Source of the DNA: an uncultured Sphingomonas sp.
GTDB taxonomy: Bacteria > Pseudomonadota > Alphaproteobacteria > Sphingomonadales > Sphingomonadaceae
Direction: 5' to 3'
DNA length: 64,000 bases
Assembly (NCBI RefSeq): GCF_946478955.1
Contig: NZ_CAMLDL010000004.1
Location: 106,678 to 170,677 of the forward strand
Both the position numbers and the translations under genes were made by a program. Below are positions 39,647 through 47,518 of the stretch, in pieces (the stretch's first letter is position 1; the number at the start of each line of letters is the position of its first letter). Under the pieces are notes generated by a model. That model had not been told where the DNA came from and did not search any database. It saw only the letters and a program-made list of their open reading frames with translations.

Positions 39647-40114
39647 ATGAACAGGGCCTCATCGAGCAAGCTGCTCCTCGCCGCCGGACTGGCCGCCTTT
39701 GCCGCCGCCGCCTGCCAATCGGTCGCCACCGCACAAGCCCCCACGGCGCCGCCACCTGCCGCCCAGCCTGCATCAGCGTGGAGCGCCAAGAATCTGAAGG
39801 TTCTCCCTGCCGACATTCCGCGCCCGGCGCTGATCAACATCATGAAGAGTTTTACCCGCTCGCTCGGCGTCGAATGCAGCTTCTGTCACGCCAATGGCCC
39901 GGACGGGAAGATGGACCCGTCGCTCGACACCAACGAGCATAAAGCCTCGGCACGCTGGATGATGAAGATGGCAGAGGAGTTGAACGCAAAGTTCGATGCC
40001 AAGCCGGGTGAGCCGCCCAAGGTGACCTGCTACACCTGCCACCGCGGATATCCGCACCCGTTGATCGCGCCGCCGCCCGAAGCCTCTCCGGGGCCTGCGA
40101 AGTCGCAAAGCTAA
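39647..40114 (+). CDS. Diheme c-type cytochrome, reaction-centre-cytochrome-like
   Basis: A 155-residue exported cytochrome with two heme-binding motifs, CSFCH (77-81) and CYTCH (128-132). The sequence before the first, INIMKSFTRSLGVE, supplies a methionine in the position used as axial ligand by photosynthetic reaction-centre cytochrome subunits. The protein looks like a half-length relative of that family. The signal peptide contains AAAC, so lipid attachment at Cys23 is possible. No photosynthesis genes are nearby. ATG 39647 is preferred to an upstream GTG. Confidence 0.87.
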   Translation: MNRASSSKLLLAAGLAAFAAAACQSVATAQAPTAPPPAAQPASAWSAKNLKVLPADIPRPALINIMKSFTRSLGVECSFCHANGPDGKMDPSLDTNEHKASARWMMKMAEELNAKFDAKPGEPPKVTCYTCHRGYPHPLIAPPPEASPGPAKSQS

Positions 40115-40169
40115 CTTGTCTGCCTCTGCCTGCCGATGCTAGGCGCGGTCGATATCAGGAGAGACAAGA

Positions 40170-41324
40170 ATGAGCGATATGCCGGGCCTGGATTTCAACC
40201 TGGGCGAAATGGCCGATGCCATCCGCGACACGACGCAGCGCTTTGCCACCGACAAGATCATGCCGGTCGCCGCGGAGATCGACGAAAGCGACCGCTTTCC
40301 GATCGAGCTGTGGCCGCAGATGGGCGAGCTCGGGCTCCACGGCATTACCGTCGAGGAGGAGTTCGGCGGCCTCGGCCTCGGCTATCTTGAGCACGTGATT
40401 GCGCAGGAGGAAGTGGCGCGGGCCTCGGCCTCGGTCGGCCTGTCCTACGGCGCCCACTCCAACCTCTGCGTCAACCAGATCCGCCGCTGGGCCAATCCGG
40501 AGCAAAAGGCGAAATATCTGCCCGGCCTGATCAGCGGCGAACATGTCGGCGCGCTGGCGATGAGCGAGGCGGGGGCAGGGTCCGATGTCGTCTCGATGAA
40601 GCTGAAGGCCGATGCGGTCGACGGCGGCTACCGCCTCAACGGCACCAAATTCTGGATCACCAACGGGGCCTATGCCGACACGCTGGTCGTCTATGCCAAG
40701 ACCGGCGAGGGGTCGCGCGGCATCACCACCTTCATCATCGAAAAGGATATGGAGGGCTTCTCCATCGGCCAGAAGATCGACAAGTGCGGGATGCGCGGGT
40801 CGCCGACGTCGGAGCTGGTGTTCAACGATTGCTTCGTGCCGGAAGAAAACGTCATGGGACCGCTGAACGGCGGCGTTGGCGTGCTGATGAGCGGGCTGGA
40901 TTATGAGCGGACCGTGCTGTCGGGCATCCAGCTGGGCATCATGCAGGCCTGCCTTGATGTGGTCATCCCCTATGTGCGGGAGCGCAAGCAGTTCGGCAAG
41001 GCAATCGGCAGCTTCCAGCTGATGCAGGCAAAGGTCGCGGACATGTATGTCGCGCTCAATTCGGCACGCGCTTACGTCTACCAGGTGGCGCGCAATTGCG
41101 ACCAGGGTAAGACCACGCGGTTCGATGCGGCGGGCGCGATCCTGCTGGCGTCCGAAAGCGCCTTCAAGGTCGCGGGTGAGGCGGTGCAGGCTTTGGGCGG
41201 CGCAGGATACACCAAGGACTGGCCGGTCGAACGTTTCATGCGCGACGCTAAGCTGCTCGACATCGGCGCGGGCACCAACGAGATCCGCCGAATGCTGATC
41301 GGGCGGGAGATTATCGGGGCGTGA
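40170..41324 (+). CDS. ivd: Isovaleryl-CoA dehydrogenase
   Basis: A 384-residue FAD acyl-CoA dehydrogenase of leucine catabolism. SYGAHSNLCVNQIRRW is the characteristic IVD N-terminal stretch. The catalytic base is Glu246 in SGLDYERTVLSG, the IVD position (earlier than in short- and medium-chain enzymes). MSEAGAGSDVVSMKLKA and NGTKFWITNG bind FAD, and GAGTNEIRRMLIGR closes the fold. AGGAGAG precedes the ATG. It probably works with the thiolase; the carboxylase and hydratase of the pathway are not in this window. Confidence 0.93.
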   Translation: MSDMPGLDFNLGEMADAIRDTTQRFATDKIMPVAAEIDESDRFPIELWPQMGELGLHGITVEEEFGGLGLGYLEHVIAQEEVARASASVGLSYGAHSNLCVNQIRRWANPEQKAKYLPGLISGEHVGALAMSEAGAGSDVVSMKLKADAVDGGYRLNGTKFWITNGAYADTLVVYAKTGEGSRGITTFIIEKDMEGFSIGQKIDKCGMRGSPTSELVFNDCFVPEENVMGPLNGGVGVLMSGLDYERTVLSGIQLGIMQACLDVVIPYVRERKQFGKAIGSFQLMQAKVADMYVALNSARAYVYQVARNCDQGKTTRFDAAGAILLASESAFKVAGEAVQALGGAGYTKDWPVERFMRDAKLLDIGAGTNEIRRMLIGREIIGA

Positions 41325-41514
41325 ACCGGCCTTAGTTCTTTCTCTCTGTCGCTATCATCGACCTGATCTACACCTGCGGCAGGCATATCGGCTGGCCGCT
41401 ACTGATGCTGGCCGGAATTACCGCGATAATTGGGGCCTCCTGACCCGAATTTCAGCAGGATTGCAACGCAGTCCCTTTCGGCTAGCATGACCCCGTAACG
41501 ACCTCGGGGGTATC

Positions 41515-42459
41515 ATGACACATCGGTATAGGGCGATTGCGCTCGGCGGGTTTTGCGCGGCTTTTGTGGCGGTGGCATTTGCAGGTCCGGCTGCTGCACA
41601 AAACAGCAACGCACCTGTCACTGGGTATGGCGCTTGCCGCGTTTCGATCAAGGTTACCCGGCCCTTCCCGATCGCAGAAGGCGTTGTGCAAAAGGATCTG
41701 GAGCGCCTGGTTCGCGACTGGAACATGAACAGCAAAGTCCCATCCATGGATGGGCGTTGCGCCGTCGGCACGCTCGCCGAAATACAAGAATATGTCGATA
41801 AATGGTCGAACGAGAACGGCCTCGAGCTGGTCGACTTCAAGCCCGATTGGGAGGTCATCACCTTCCATCGGCTTGGCAGTGGAACAAATTCGCGACCGCC
41901 GACCCAGCCGTCCAAGGCAAATGCCGACGCGTCGGCCGCCAAGGAAAAGTCCGAAAATCCGGCGCCGGTGCTTGCCGACGACAGACGAAAGAAGGCGGCA
42001 GAAGCGCACGCTGCCGTCGAGGCGCGCAACCGGGCGGCCCAGGAAAAGTATGAAGCGGACCTCGCGGCGCAGAAGCAGAAGGTTGCAGATTATGAACGCG
42101 CCAAAGAAGATGTTGCCCGTCGCAAAGCCGAGCAGACCGCAGCCGCGCAGCGTGTGCTCGACGCGCATCAACAGCGGATGCAGGCGCACGGCGCGGCTTT
42201 GCAACAATATGAGCAGGCTGTCGCCGATCAAGGCAACAGAGCGGCACCGCAGCCCGGAAGACCCGGCCGGTTCCAGGCGACCACTGGGTTCCACCCGACA
42301 CGCGAGGCGGCGCTTGACTGGCTGAACACCAAGATGCGTATTCCTGGCCCCATCAGCGATATTGAGTGCAGTGAAGTCACCTTCTACTCACCGCCAAAAT
42401 GGACGTGTAAGGGCTTCTATTATCAAGACCGCGCGCCCGCAGCGGGCAGGGCCCAATAA
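41515..42459 (+). CDS. Exported coiled-coil hypothetical protein
   Basis: A 314-residue protein with a signal peptide (to about residue 30, GPAAAQ). An N-terminal domain with cysteines (YGACRVSIKVTRPF, DGRCAVGTLAE) is followed by a long Ala/Lys/Glu/Gln coiled coil (about residues 130-240: RRKKAAEAHAAVEARNR, EKYEADLAAQKQKVADYE). A short C-terminal domain follows (SDIECSEVTFYSPPKWTCKGFYY). The cysteines fit periplasmic disulphides. No family recognised. Confidence 0.75.
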   Translation: MTHRYRAIALGGFCAAFVAVAFAGPAAAQNSNAPVTGYGACRVSIKVTRPFPIAEGVVQKDLERLVRDWNMNSKVPSMDGRCAVGTLAEIQEYVDKWSNENGLELVDFKPDWEVITFHRLGSGTNSRPPTQPSKANADASAAKEKSENPAPVLADDRRKKAAEAHAAVEARNRAAQEKYEADLAAQKQKVADYERAKEDVARRKAEQTAAAQRVLDAHQQRMQAHGAALQQYEQAVADQGNRAAPQPGRPGRFQATTGFHPTREAALDWLNTKMRIPGPISDIECSEVTFYSPPKWTCKGFYYQDRAPAAGRAQ

Positions 42460-42522
42460 AGATTTAGAGGAGCCGGCGGCGCTCGCGTCGTATGATTTCA
42501 ACGCCGACGGCTGCGTTTTGAA

Positions 42523-42813
42523 TTGGCGCATCAGGGAGCGATCTTATGGGCGTCCAGAAACTCAGAAAAAGCTGCGGCATTGATCCCGCCGTTGGCCAAT
42601 CTATTCGGCCCGGTTTGTGAAGTAGGGCGACAGCGCCCATCGTCGCTTTTTACAATTCCCACTCGTGAGTTGACGGCGGATTTATTGTCAGCAATTCGGC
42701 CCCTGTCTTCGCAATGGAAATGGTTCGATTTTGAGTTGGGCGGAAAAGGTCGACAAGCAACGTTAGTTTGCGTTCCATTGTCTAGCTGGCAAAGCTGGCG
42801 GATAGACAAATGA
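42523..42813 (+). CDS. Possible small hypothetical gene (weak)
   Basis: A 96-residue frame with a TTG start and no convincing ribosome-binding site, in the 409-base stretch 42460-42868. The C-terminal half (SSLFTIPTRELTADLLSAI, then KWFDFELGGKGRQATLVC) has a protein-like pattern of strands and helices. The region is somewhat AT-richer than its surroundings, so it may be a gene remnant. The rest of the stretch shows nothing else I can name. Confidence 0.35.
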   Translation: MAHQGAILWASRNSEKAAALIPPLANLFGPVCEVGRQRPSSLFTIPTRELTADLLSAIRPLSSQWKWFDFELGGKGRQATLVCVPLSSWQSWRIDK

Positions 42814-42868
42814 CCCATCACCCGCCAACCTCCCGCGTGCGTTTCGGCGCGAGGTTCAGGGGTCTGTC

Positions 42869-44341
42869 ATGGCAGAACGGGTTTGGATTGGCGCGGCGGC
42901 TGTACTGGCCCTTGGGCTCGCCGGCTGTAAGGGCGGCAGCGTGGCGCCACCACCGCGGTCGAATACACCGGTTGAGTATGGTGCGCAGCCGTCAACCTTC
43001 TCGATCCCGCTAACAGTCAGGATCGATATGCTGCGGACCGCGCTAGAGCGCGAGATACCGCAGCGACTCTATATGCTGAACAAGCATGTTTCGAACTGCA
43101 TTCCGTCGCAAAAGGTGAAGGTTCTGGGTGCCAAAATCCCGGTGACGCCCAAGCTTGCTTGCGATGTGGCCATCAGTGTCTCGCGCGGTCCTTTGACCCT
43201 TTCCGGACATGGCCGCGACATCGTCGTCACGGTACCGATCCGCGCACATGGCAAAGTGTCAAAGGTTGCCGGTGTGCTGTACGAGACAGCAAACGGATCC
43301 GCGACAGCGCGGATCATCGTGCGCCTCAATGTGTCGCCGCAATGGAACCTCAGCGGGAAGGCCGATCTGTCGTACGACTGGAAATCGCCGCCGACGATGG
43401 TGGTGCTGGGCCAGCATGTTACTTTCACCGACCAGGTCGACGCAAAGCTGCGCCCGGTTGTTGCGAATCTGGAGCGCACACTTCCGCGCGAGCTCCAAAA
43501 GGTTGACGTGCGCGGGCTGGTTCAGGACGTATGGGGTAAGGCCTTCACCGTTCTATCGCTCAACAAGAGCGACCCGCCGGTGTGGATGCGCGTGACGCCG
43601 CAAAAATTGATGTATGGCGGATATTCGGTGAATGGGCCGACGCTGAACCTCGCTCTTGGGATTAGCGGAACGACCGAAACATTCGTTGGCAATAAGCCCG
43701 AACCGAACAAGCCTGCTCCGCTTCCGGCCGCTTCCGTCCTCGCGATTCCGCCGGGGAAGGCGAGCCTATTCGTACCCGTCATCGCCAGTTATGACCAGAT
43801 CGAGCCGATCATCCTGAAGGCGCTGGTCAAGCGGTCGCAGCGGCCGATCGAGATACCAAAGGTCGGGCCAGTCATGGCGCGCTTCGATAGTATCGAGGCC
43901 TATGCGACGACCAACGACCGGGTTGCAGTGGGCCTGACGCTGGCCGCGTGGCGGCAGGGCAAGACGGAAAATCCAGTGGCGGGCAAAGTCTGGTTGACCG
44001 GGGTACTGGTCAATCCGGACAATACTCGCGACCTGACGTTCCGCGATCTGCATGTCGAGGGCAATACCAACAAGGCGGCCGGGAACCTGATCCTGAAGGT
44101 GGTCAACGCGCCCACCATCTCGCAGGAAATCGCCGCCGCGCTCGCCCAGAATCTGGACAAGGATTATAATGAGCTGCTGGGCAAGATCGACAAGGCGATC
44201 AGCGAGCGACGCGAAGGCGATTTCACTATCCGTGCCGAAGTCGACAACGTTCGGTCAGGGTCGCTGAAACCGGCAGGGCAGGGCCTGTTCCTGCCGGTTT
44301 GGGCAGAAGGTAAAACCTCGGTCAGCTACCGCCCGCGTTAG
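42869..44341 (+). CDS. DUF4403-family lipoprotein
   Basis: A 490-residue lipoprotein (lipobox LAGC, Cys20). It has two repeated lipid-binding-like beta domains with the DUF4403 landmarks: STFSIPLTVRIDMLRTALERE at the start, LTLSGHGRDIVVTVPIRA, VQDVWGKAFTVLSL, and the C-terminal NAPTISQEIAAALAQNLD. Related folds (BPI/LEA-like tubular domains) bind lipids, but no function is established. It faces the convergent HxlR gene and overlaps its end by four bases. Confidence 0.87.
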   Translation: MAERVWIGAAAVLALGLAGCKGGSVAPPPRSNTPVEYGAQPSTFSIPLTVRIDMLRTALEREIPQRLYMLNKHVSNCIPSQKVKVLGAKIPVTPKLACDVAISVSRGPLTLSGHGRDIVVTVPIRAHGKVSKVAGVLYETANGSATARIIVRLNVSPQWNLSGKADLSYDWKSPPTMVVLGQHVTFTDQVDAKLRPVVANLERTLPRELQKVDVRGLVQDVWGKAFTVLSLNKSDPPVWMRVTPQKLMYGGYSVNGPTLNLALGISGTTETFVGNKPEPNKPAPLPAASVLAIPPGKASLFVPVIASYDQIEPIILKALVKRSQRPIEIPKVGPVMARFDSIEAYATTNDRVAVGLTLAAWRQGKTENPVAGKVWLTGVLVNPDNTRDLTFRDLHVEGNTNKAAGNLILKVVNAPTISQEIAAALAQNLDKDYNELLGKIDKAISERREGDFTIRAEVDNVRSGSLKPAGQGLFLPVWAEGKTSVSYRPR

Positions 44342-44772
44342 TCCAAATTTTCTTGTGCGTCGTCGTAGCGTTGCTGGGCGGCGCGGATGCAGCTGATGTG
44401 CTCGCTTGCCCATTTGCCAAGAGCGCGGACCGGCTCCTTTAAGGAAATGCCGAGTTCGGTCAGCTCATAATCGACTCGCGGCGGGATCGTTGGGGTGACG
44501 TGGCGGCTTATCAGTCCATCACGTTCCAATCCCCGCACAGTGAGGGTCAACATGCGCTGAGAGATACCGTCGATTTCCCGCTTCAGTTCGGAAAATCGCT
44601 TAGACCCGAAGCTCAAGGCCATCACAACCTGCATGCTCCATTTATCGCCGACCCGGTTGAGTACGGGCGTGACCTCCTGGCAGGCGCTCTGCTGAAAGCG
44701 TGTCGGTTCGTCGATGGTAGTCACATTGTTGTTACCTAGTGACAAATTTTTGCGTTCTTGTGCCTGTTCCAT
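44338..44772 (-). CDS. HxlR-family regulator
   Basis: A 144-residue winged-helix regulator (128 if it starts at GTG 44724). The conserved cysteine of redox-sensing members is in FQQSACQEV, followed by VGDKWSMQVVMALSFGSKRFSELKR, GISQRMLTLTVRGLERDGL and PRVDYELTELG. HxlR relatives such as YodB and CatR use this cysteine to sense quinones and diamide and to control an azoreductase. Here the divergent neighbour is AzoR. The palindrome TTGTTACCTAGTGACAA (44729-44745) lies in the first codons of the long version, which favours the later GTG start and leaves the palindrome in the promoter. Confidence 0.9.
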   Translation of the reverse strand: MEQAQERKNLSLGNNNVTTIDEPTRFQQSACQEVTPVLNRVGDKWSMQVVMALSFGSKRFSELKREIDGISQRMLTLTVRGLERDGLISRHVTPTIPPRVDYELTELGISLKEPVRALGKWASEHISCIRAAQQRYDDAQENLD

Positions 44773-44823
44773 AGGTGGTTATTTATCCTTCCTCGGTAAC
44801 AAATCAATACTAGGGGTAAGAAA

Positions 44824-45366
44824 ATGACCATCCTTCATGTCGATAGCAGCATCACCGGTGATAACAGCGTTTCGCGTCAGCTCACCGCCGCCACGGTCAA
44901 GCAGCTTCTGAAAGGCCGTCCTGATGCGCGCGTTATTCATCGCGACCTTGTCGCCAGCCCATTGTCACACCTGACGCTGGGCGGTTCCGGCGATGAAGAC
45001 GTGCTGGACGAGTTTCTGGAGGCTGACACCATCGTCGTAGGCGCGCCGATGTATAATTTCACCATTCCCTCGCAGCTGAAGGCATGGGTTGATCGCATTG
45101 CCGTCAATGGCAAGACCTTCCGCTACACCGAACATGGCCCCGAAGGGCTGGCCGGTAACAAGCGCGTGATCGTCGTCGTATCGCGCGGCGGCGTTTATGA
45201 GCCCAGCCATGCGTGGGAGCATGTCGAAAGCTATATGCGCATCCTGTTCAACTTCGTAGGCATCGAGCCGGAATTCGTCCGCGCGGAGGGCGTCAACATC
45301 AGCCCCGATCACCGCGAACAGAGCATCGCGGCGGCCCATGGTGAGGTCGAAAAGCTGGCGGCATAA
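44824..45366 (+). CDS. azoR: FMN-dependent NADH:quinone/azo oxidoreductase AzoR
   Basis: A 180-residue flavodoxin-like enzyme. MTILHVDSSITGDNSVSRQLT is the FMN-phosphate loop, APMYNFTIPSQLKAWVDRI the flavin/dimer segment, and VVSRGGVYEP the isoalloxazine loop of AzoR. It reduces quinones and azo compounds with NADH. It is divergent from the HxlR gene, 51 bases from the longer start. A GGTAACAA half-site (about 44795-44802) repeats half of the palindrome in the HxlR leader. Confidence 0.92.
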   Translation: MTILHVDSSITGDNSVSRQLTAATVKQLLKGRPDARVIHRDLVASPLSHLTLGGSGDEDVLDEFLEADTIVVGAPMYNFTIPSQLKAWVDRIAVNGKTFRYTEHGPEGLAGNKRVIVVVSRGGVYEPSHAWEHVESYMRILFNFVGIEPEFVRAEGVNISPDHREQSIAAAHGEVEKLAA

Positions 45367-45375
45367 ACCGCCAAA

Positions 45376-45447
45376 GGAACAGTCTCTTGCTATCGTTGAC
45401 GCCCATACCTGGGTATGCGAGTGGCGTTGAGATCGAGAGACTGTTCC
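45376..45447. repeat. Long inverted repeat between azoR and the glycosyltransferase gene
   Basis: GGAACAGTCTCT (45376-45387) and AGAGACTGTTCC (45436-45447) are perfect 12-base inverted repeats 48 bases apart. Inside is a second hairpin, CATACC-TG-GGTATG, and partly complementary ATCGTTGACGCC/GGCGTTGAGAT. The whole would fold into a branched cruciform. No T-run follows either arm. Confidence 0.75.
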
Positions 45448-45460
45448 CACCATCGCCACC

Positions 45461-46288
45461 ATGTCACGACCAGCATCGGCCTTAAAGGAAGCCCTCTACG
45501 GGGTCGTCGCGGCGGCCGTTTATTGGTGGAGGCGGCGCGTGCGCGGCGCGGGCGACCCGGCCGTCATGTCATTTGATGAAACGCTCGACCAATTGCTGAG
45601 CGGCGGCGACAGTCTGGTGCGTTTCGGCGACGGGGAATTGACCGTTCTGCATGGTCTCGACCTTCATTTTCAGGACCATTCGCCTGACCTCGCGGGCGCG
45701 CTTGCCGACGTTCTGCAATCCGCCGACGATGGTTTGTTGATCTGCATTCCGCCCATATTCAGCGGTATGGCGGACTTTGAACCCGTCACTCGCAAATGGT
45801 GGATCAAACATCTGCTTCGCAATGAGGCCGCGTGGCGCGCCGCCACCAGCCCAGGACGCACCTATGGTAACGCGTTTTTTTCTCGGCCCTACATTGCGTA
45901 TCAGAACGCCTCGCGATCAGATCTGGAGGCACGGTTTCGCCGGATCATGTCCCTGTGGGTCGACCGCGACGTAGTCATTGTGGAAGGCGAGCACACCAAA
46001 TTCGGAGTCGGAAATGATCTGCTTGGCGGCACGCGCGCTGTCGTGCGGATCACCGGCCCCGCCCGAAATGCCTTTGATGAGGTGGAGTCGATTTTGGCGG
46101 AATGCCTGGAGGCAGATCCCGGAAGCTTGTTCCTCCTCTCGCTTGGTCCGGCGGCCAAACCACTGGTCCGCGCCCTGCACCGCAGCGGGCGGCGCGCAAT
46201 CGATGTTGGCCATCTCGACATGGAGTATGAATGGTTCCTTCGCGCCGCCACTCATATTCAGCCCGTGGCCGGGAAGCAGGGCCATTAA
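45461..46288 (+). CDS. GT-D fold glycosyltransferase (DUF1792/SP_1767-like)
   Basis: A 275-residue putative glycosyltransferase. LVRFGDGELTVLHGLDLHFQ carries the GDGE motif that serves as the DxE metal/nucleotide-sugar site in the GT-D family (DUF1792). IPPIFSGMADF, then RRIMSLWVDRDVVIVEGEHTKFG and SLFLLSLGPAAKPLVRALHR match the later core, and it ends in the HLDMEYEWF motif typical of these enzymes. It lacks other glycan genes around it. The short basic N-terminus could associate with the membrane. Confidence 0.82.
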   Translation: MSRPASALKEALYGVVAAAVYWWRRRVRGAGDPAVMSFDETLDQLLSGGDSLVRFGDGELTVLHGLDLHFQDHSPDLAGALADVLQSADDGLLICIPPIFSGMADFEPVTRKWWIKHLLRNEAAWRAATSPGRTYGNAFFSRPYIAYQNASRSDLEARFRRIMSLWVDRDVVIVEGEHTKFGVGNDLLGGTRAVVRITGPARNAFDEVESILAECLEADPGSLFLLSLGPAAKPLVRALHRSGRRAIDVGHLDMEYEWFLRAATHIQPVAGKQGH

Positions 46289-46380
46289 TCGGAGGGGAGA
46301 CGGGCCCTTCCGAAGGGCGCGCCGAATGTGCGTCGGTCGCGGACTTCTCGACCAAACGGGCCGACGTGCAGCCGGGACGA

Positions 46381-46405
46381 GGAGCCAAGGTGCCCCTGAT
46401 ACGTT
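46381..46405 (+). promoter_or_regulatory. Near-consensus EcfG-type promoter
   Basis: GGAGC (46381-46385; one mismatch from GGAAC), 16 bases, CGTT (46402-46405). It lies 23 bases upstream of the DUF6582 ATG at 46428. Weak on its own. Confidence 0.4.
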
Positions 46406-46427
46406 GGTACAGGGAAAGGATAGGTCC

Positions 46428-46667
46428 ATGTCTGATCTCAATGCCAAAGAGCGCGATGCGCTGAAGGACAGCCAGTTCGCCTTTCCCAAGGAACGCAAGG
46501 AGCCGATTGAGGACGCCAACCACGTCCGCAGCGCCATTGCCCGCTTCAACCAGGTTGAAGGGGTGACCGATGCCGAGCGCGACGAGGCATGGCAGCGCAT
46601 TTTGACGGCGGCCAACAAGTTCGGCGTTGAAGTGAGCGAAAAGAGCTGGCGCGAAATCGGGCGCTAG
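46428..46667 (+). CDS. DUF6582 family protein
   Basis: A 79-residue protein with the compact pattern of DUF6582: DLNAKERDALKDSQFAFP, KERKEPIEDANHVRSAIARF and GVTDAERDEAWQRILTAA. It is small, soluble and of unknown role; similar proteins often lie near phage or stress genes. A near-consensus EcfG promoter lies just upstream. Its stop overlaps that of the convergent membrane gene by four bases. Confidence 0.85.
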   Translation: MSDLNAKERDALKDSQFAFPKERKEPIEDANHVRSAIARFNQVEGVTDAERDEAWQRILTAANKFGVEVSEKSWREIGR

Positions 46668-47518
46668 CCGAACGGGCGTCGGCGATTGGCGCGGCGAACG
46701 CCCTCGGACAGCCAACCAATGGCAAGACCGAAGCCGATGAGATGACTTGGCCCAGCACCAACGATTGGCATCGGGAATGCCCAGAACAAGGCGGCAATGG
46801 CGGCGACGCTGAAATAGGCGGCGAGCGCCAGATCAGATGGCCCGCCGCGGCTGGCCAAGGCCGCGATCGCGATGACAATTGCCGCGATGTGCAGAAGGAT
46901 TGCCGGTAGGCCGCTAAGCGCAGCGATTTCCGCCGTCCCCTCGACAAACGCGACCGGCGGAGGGGTTTGTATTCCCGTAAATAATAGCGCGGTGAATGCG
47001 AGTGTGACGGCGGCGATTGCCACCGTCATGCGCCGCGTCGACCAACCTCGGCGGGATCGAAGGCTGGCGCTCGCCATTAGCGTCGCAACCCCGGCGGCGA
47101 GCGCGAGCGACGTAGCTGCATCTGGTTGAAATGCAATTAGCAGCAACGGGACCAGAACGGCCGCGCGCCAATGCCGACCTTCGCGGCTTGCGACGATGGC
47201 GAGGATCAGCGGGCAGAGAACCAGCGCTGGCTGGACATTGAACGGCCCGAGCGGGAGCCAGCGTTTAACCCCGTCGAGCTCGATTCCGCCGATCGGCACC
47301 CAGGCGAGGATGGCGCAACACAGGCCGAATAGAATTGCCGCCCCATGCCGCCAATGGGCGCCCTTGTGCGCTGCCCAACCGAGGAACAGCCCAACGAGAT
47401 AGGCGATGACGTTGCGGCTGGCCATGCCCGGCAGCGCGCCGACGTCCCACAGGAACGCGGCACCCGCGCCAACCGCCATCGACCCGAGGGCGAGCGGCGC
47501 TGCCCCCGACTTGCCCAT
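46664..47518 (-). CDS. SEDS-like (FtsW/RodA-related) membrane protein without the catalytic loop
   Basis: A 284-residue polytopic membrane protein. Three SEDS landmarks are recognisable in order: GVKRWLPLGPFNVQPA (83-98, compare GARRWI.LG.F.QPSE), QPDAATSLAL (131-140, compare QPDLGTALVL) and FPMPIVGAGPSHLIG (248-262, compare LPLPFISYGGSS). It is about 80-100 residues shorter than RodA/FtsW. The large periplasmic loop that carries the catalytic Asp of the glycosyltransferase is missing. It starts at ATG 47518, overlapping the E2 stop (TGATG). It may be a non-catalytic SEDS paralogue. Confidence 0.65.
   Translation of the reverse strand: MGKSGAAPLALGSMAVGAGAAFLWDVGALPGMASRNVIAYLVGLFLGWAAHKGAHWRHGAAILFGLCCAILAWVPIGGIELDGVKRWLPLGPFNVQPALVLCPLILAIVASREGRHWRAAVLVPLLLIAFQPDAATSLALAAGVATLMASASLRSRRGWSTRRMTVAIAAVTLAFTALLFTGIQTPPPVAFVEGTAEIAALSGLPAILLHIAAIVIAIAALASRGGPSDLALAAYFSVAAIAALFWAFPMPIVGAGPSHLIGFGLAIGWLSEGVRRANRRRPFG

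Noticed and set aside
41325..41514. 31-codon membrane-like frame ending LMLAGITAIIGAS
   Set aside because: No start codon or ribosome-binding site; it follows a stop in the isovaleryl-CoA dehydrogenase downstream region and is too short to support.
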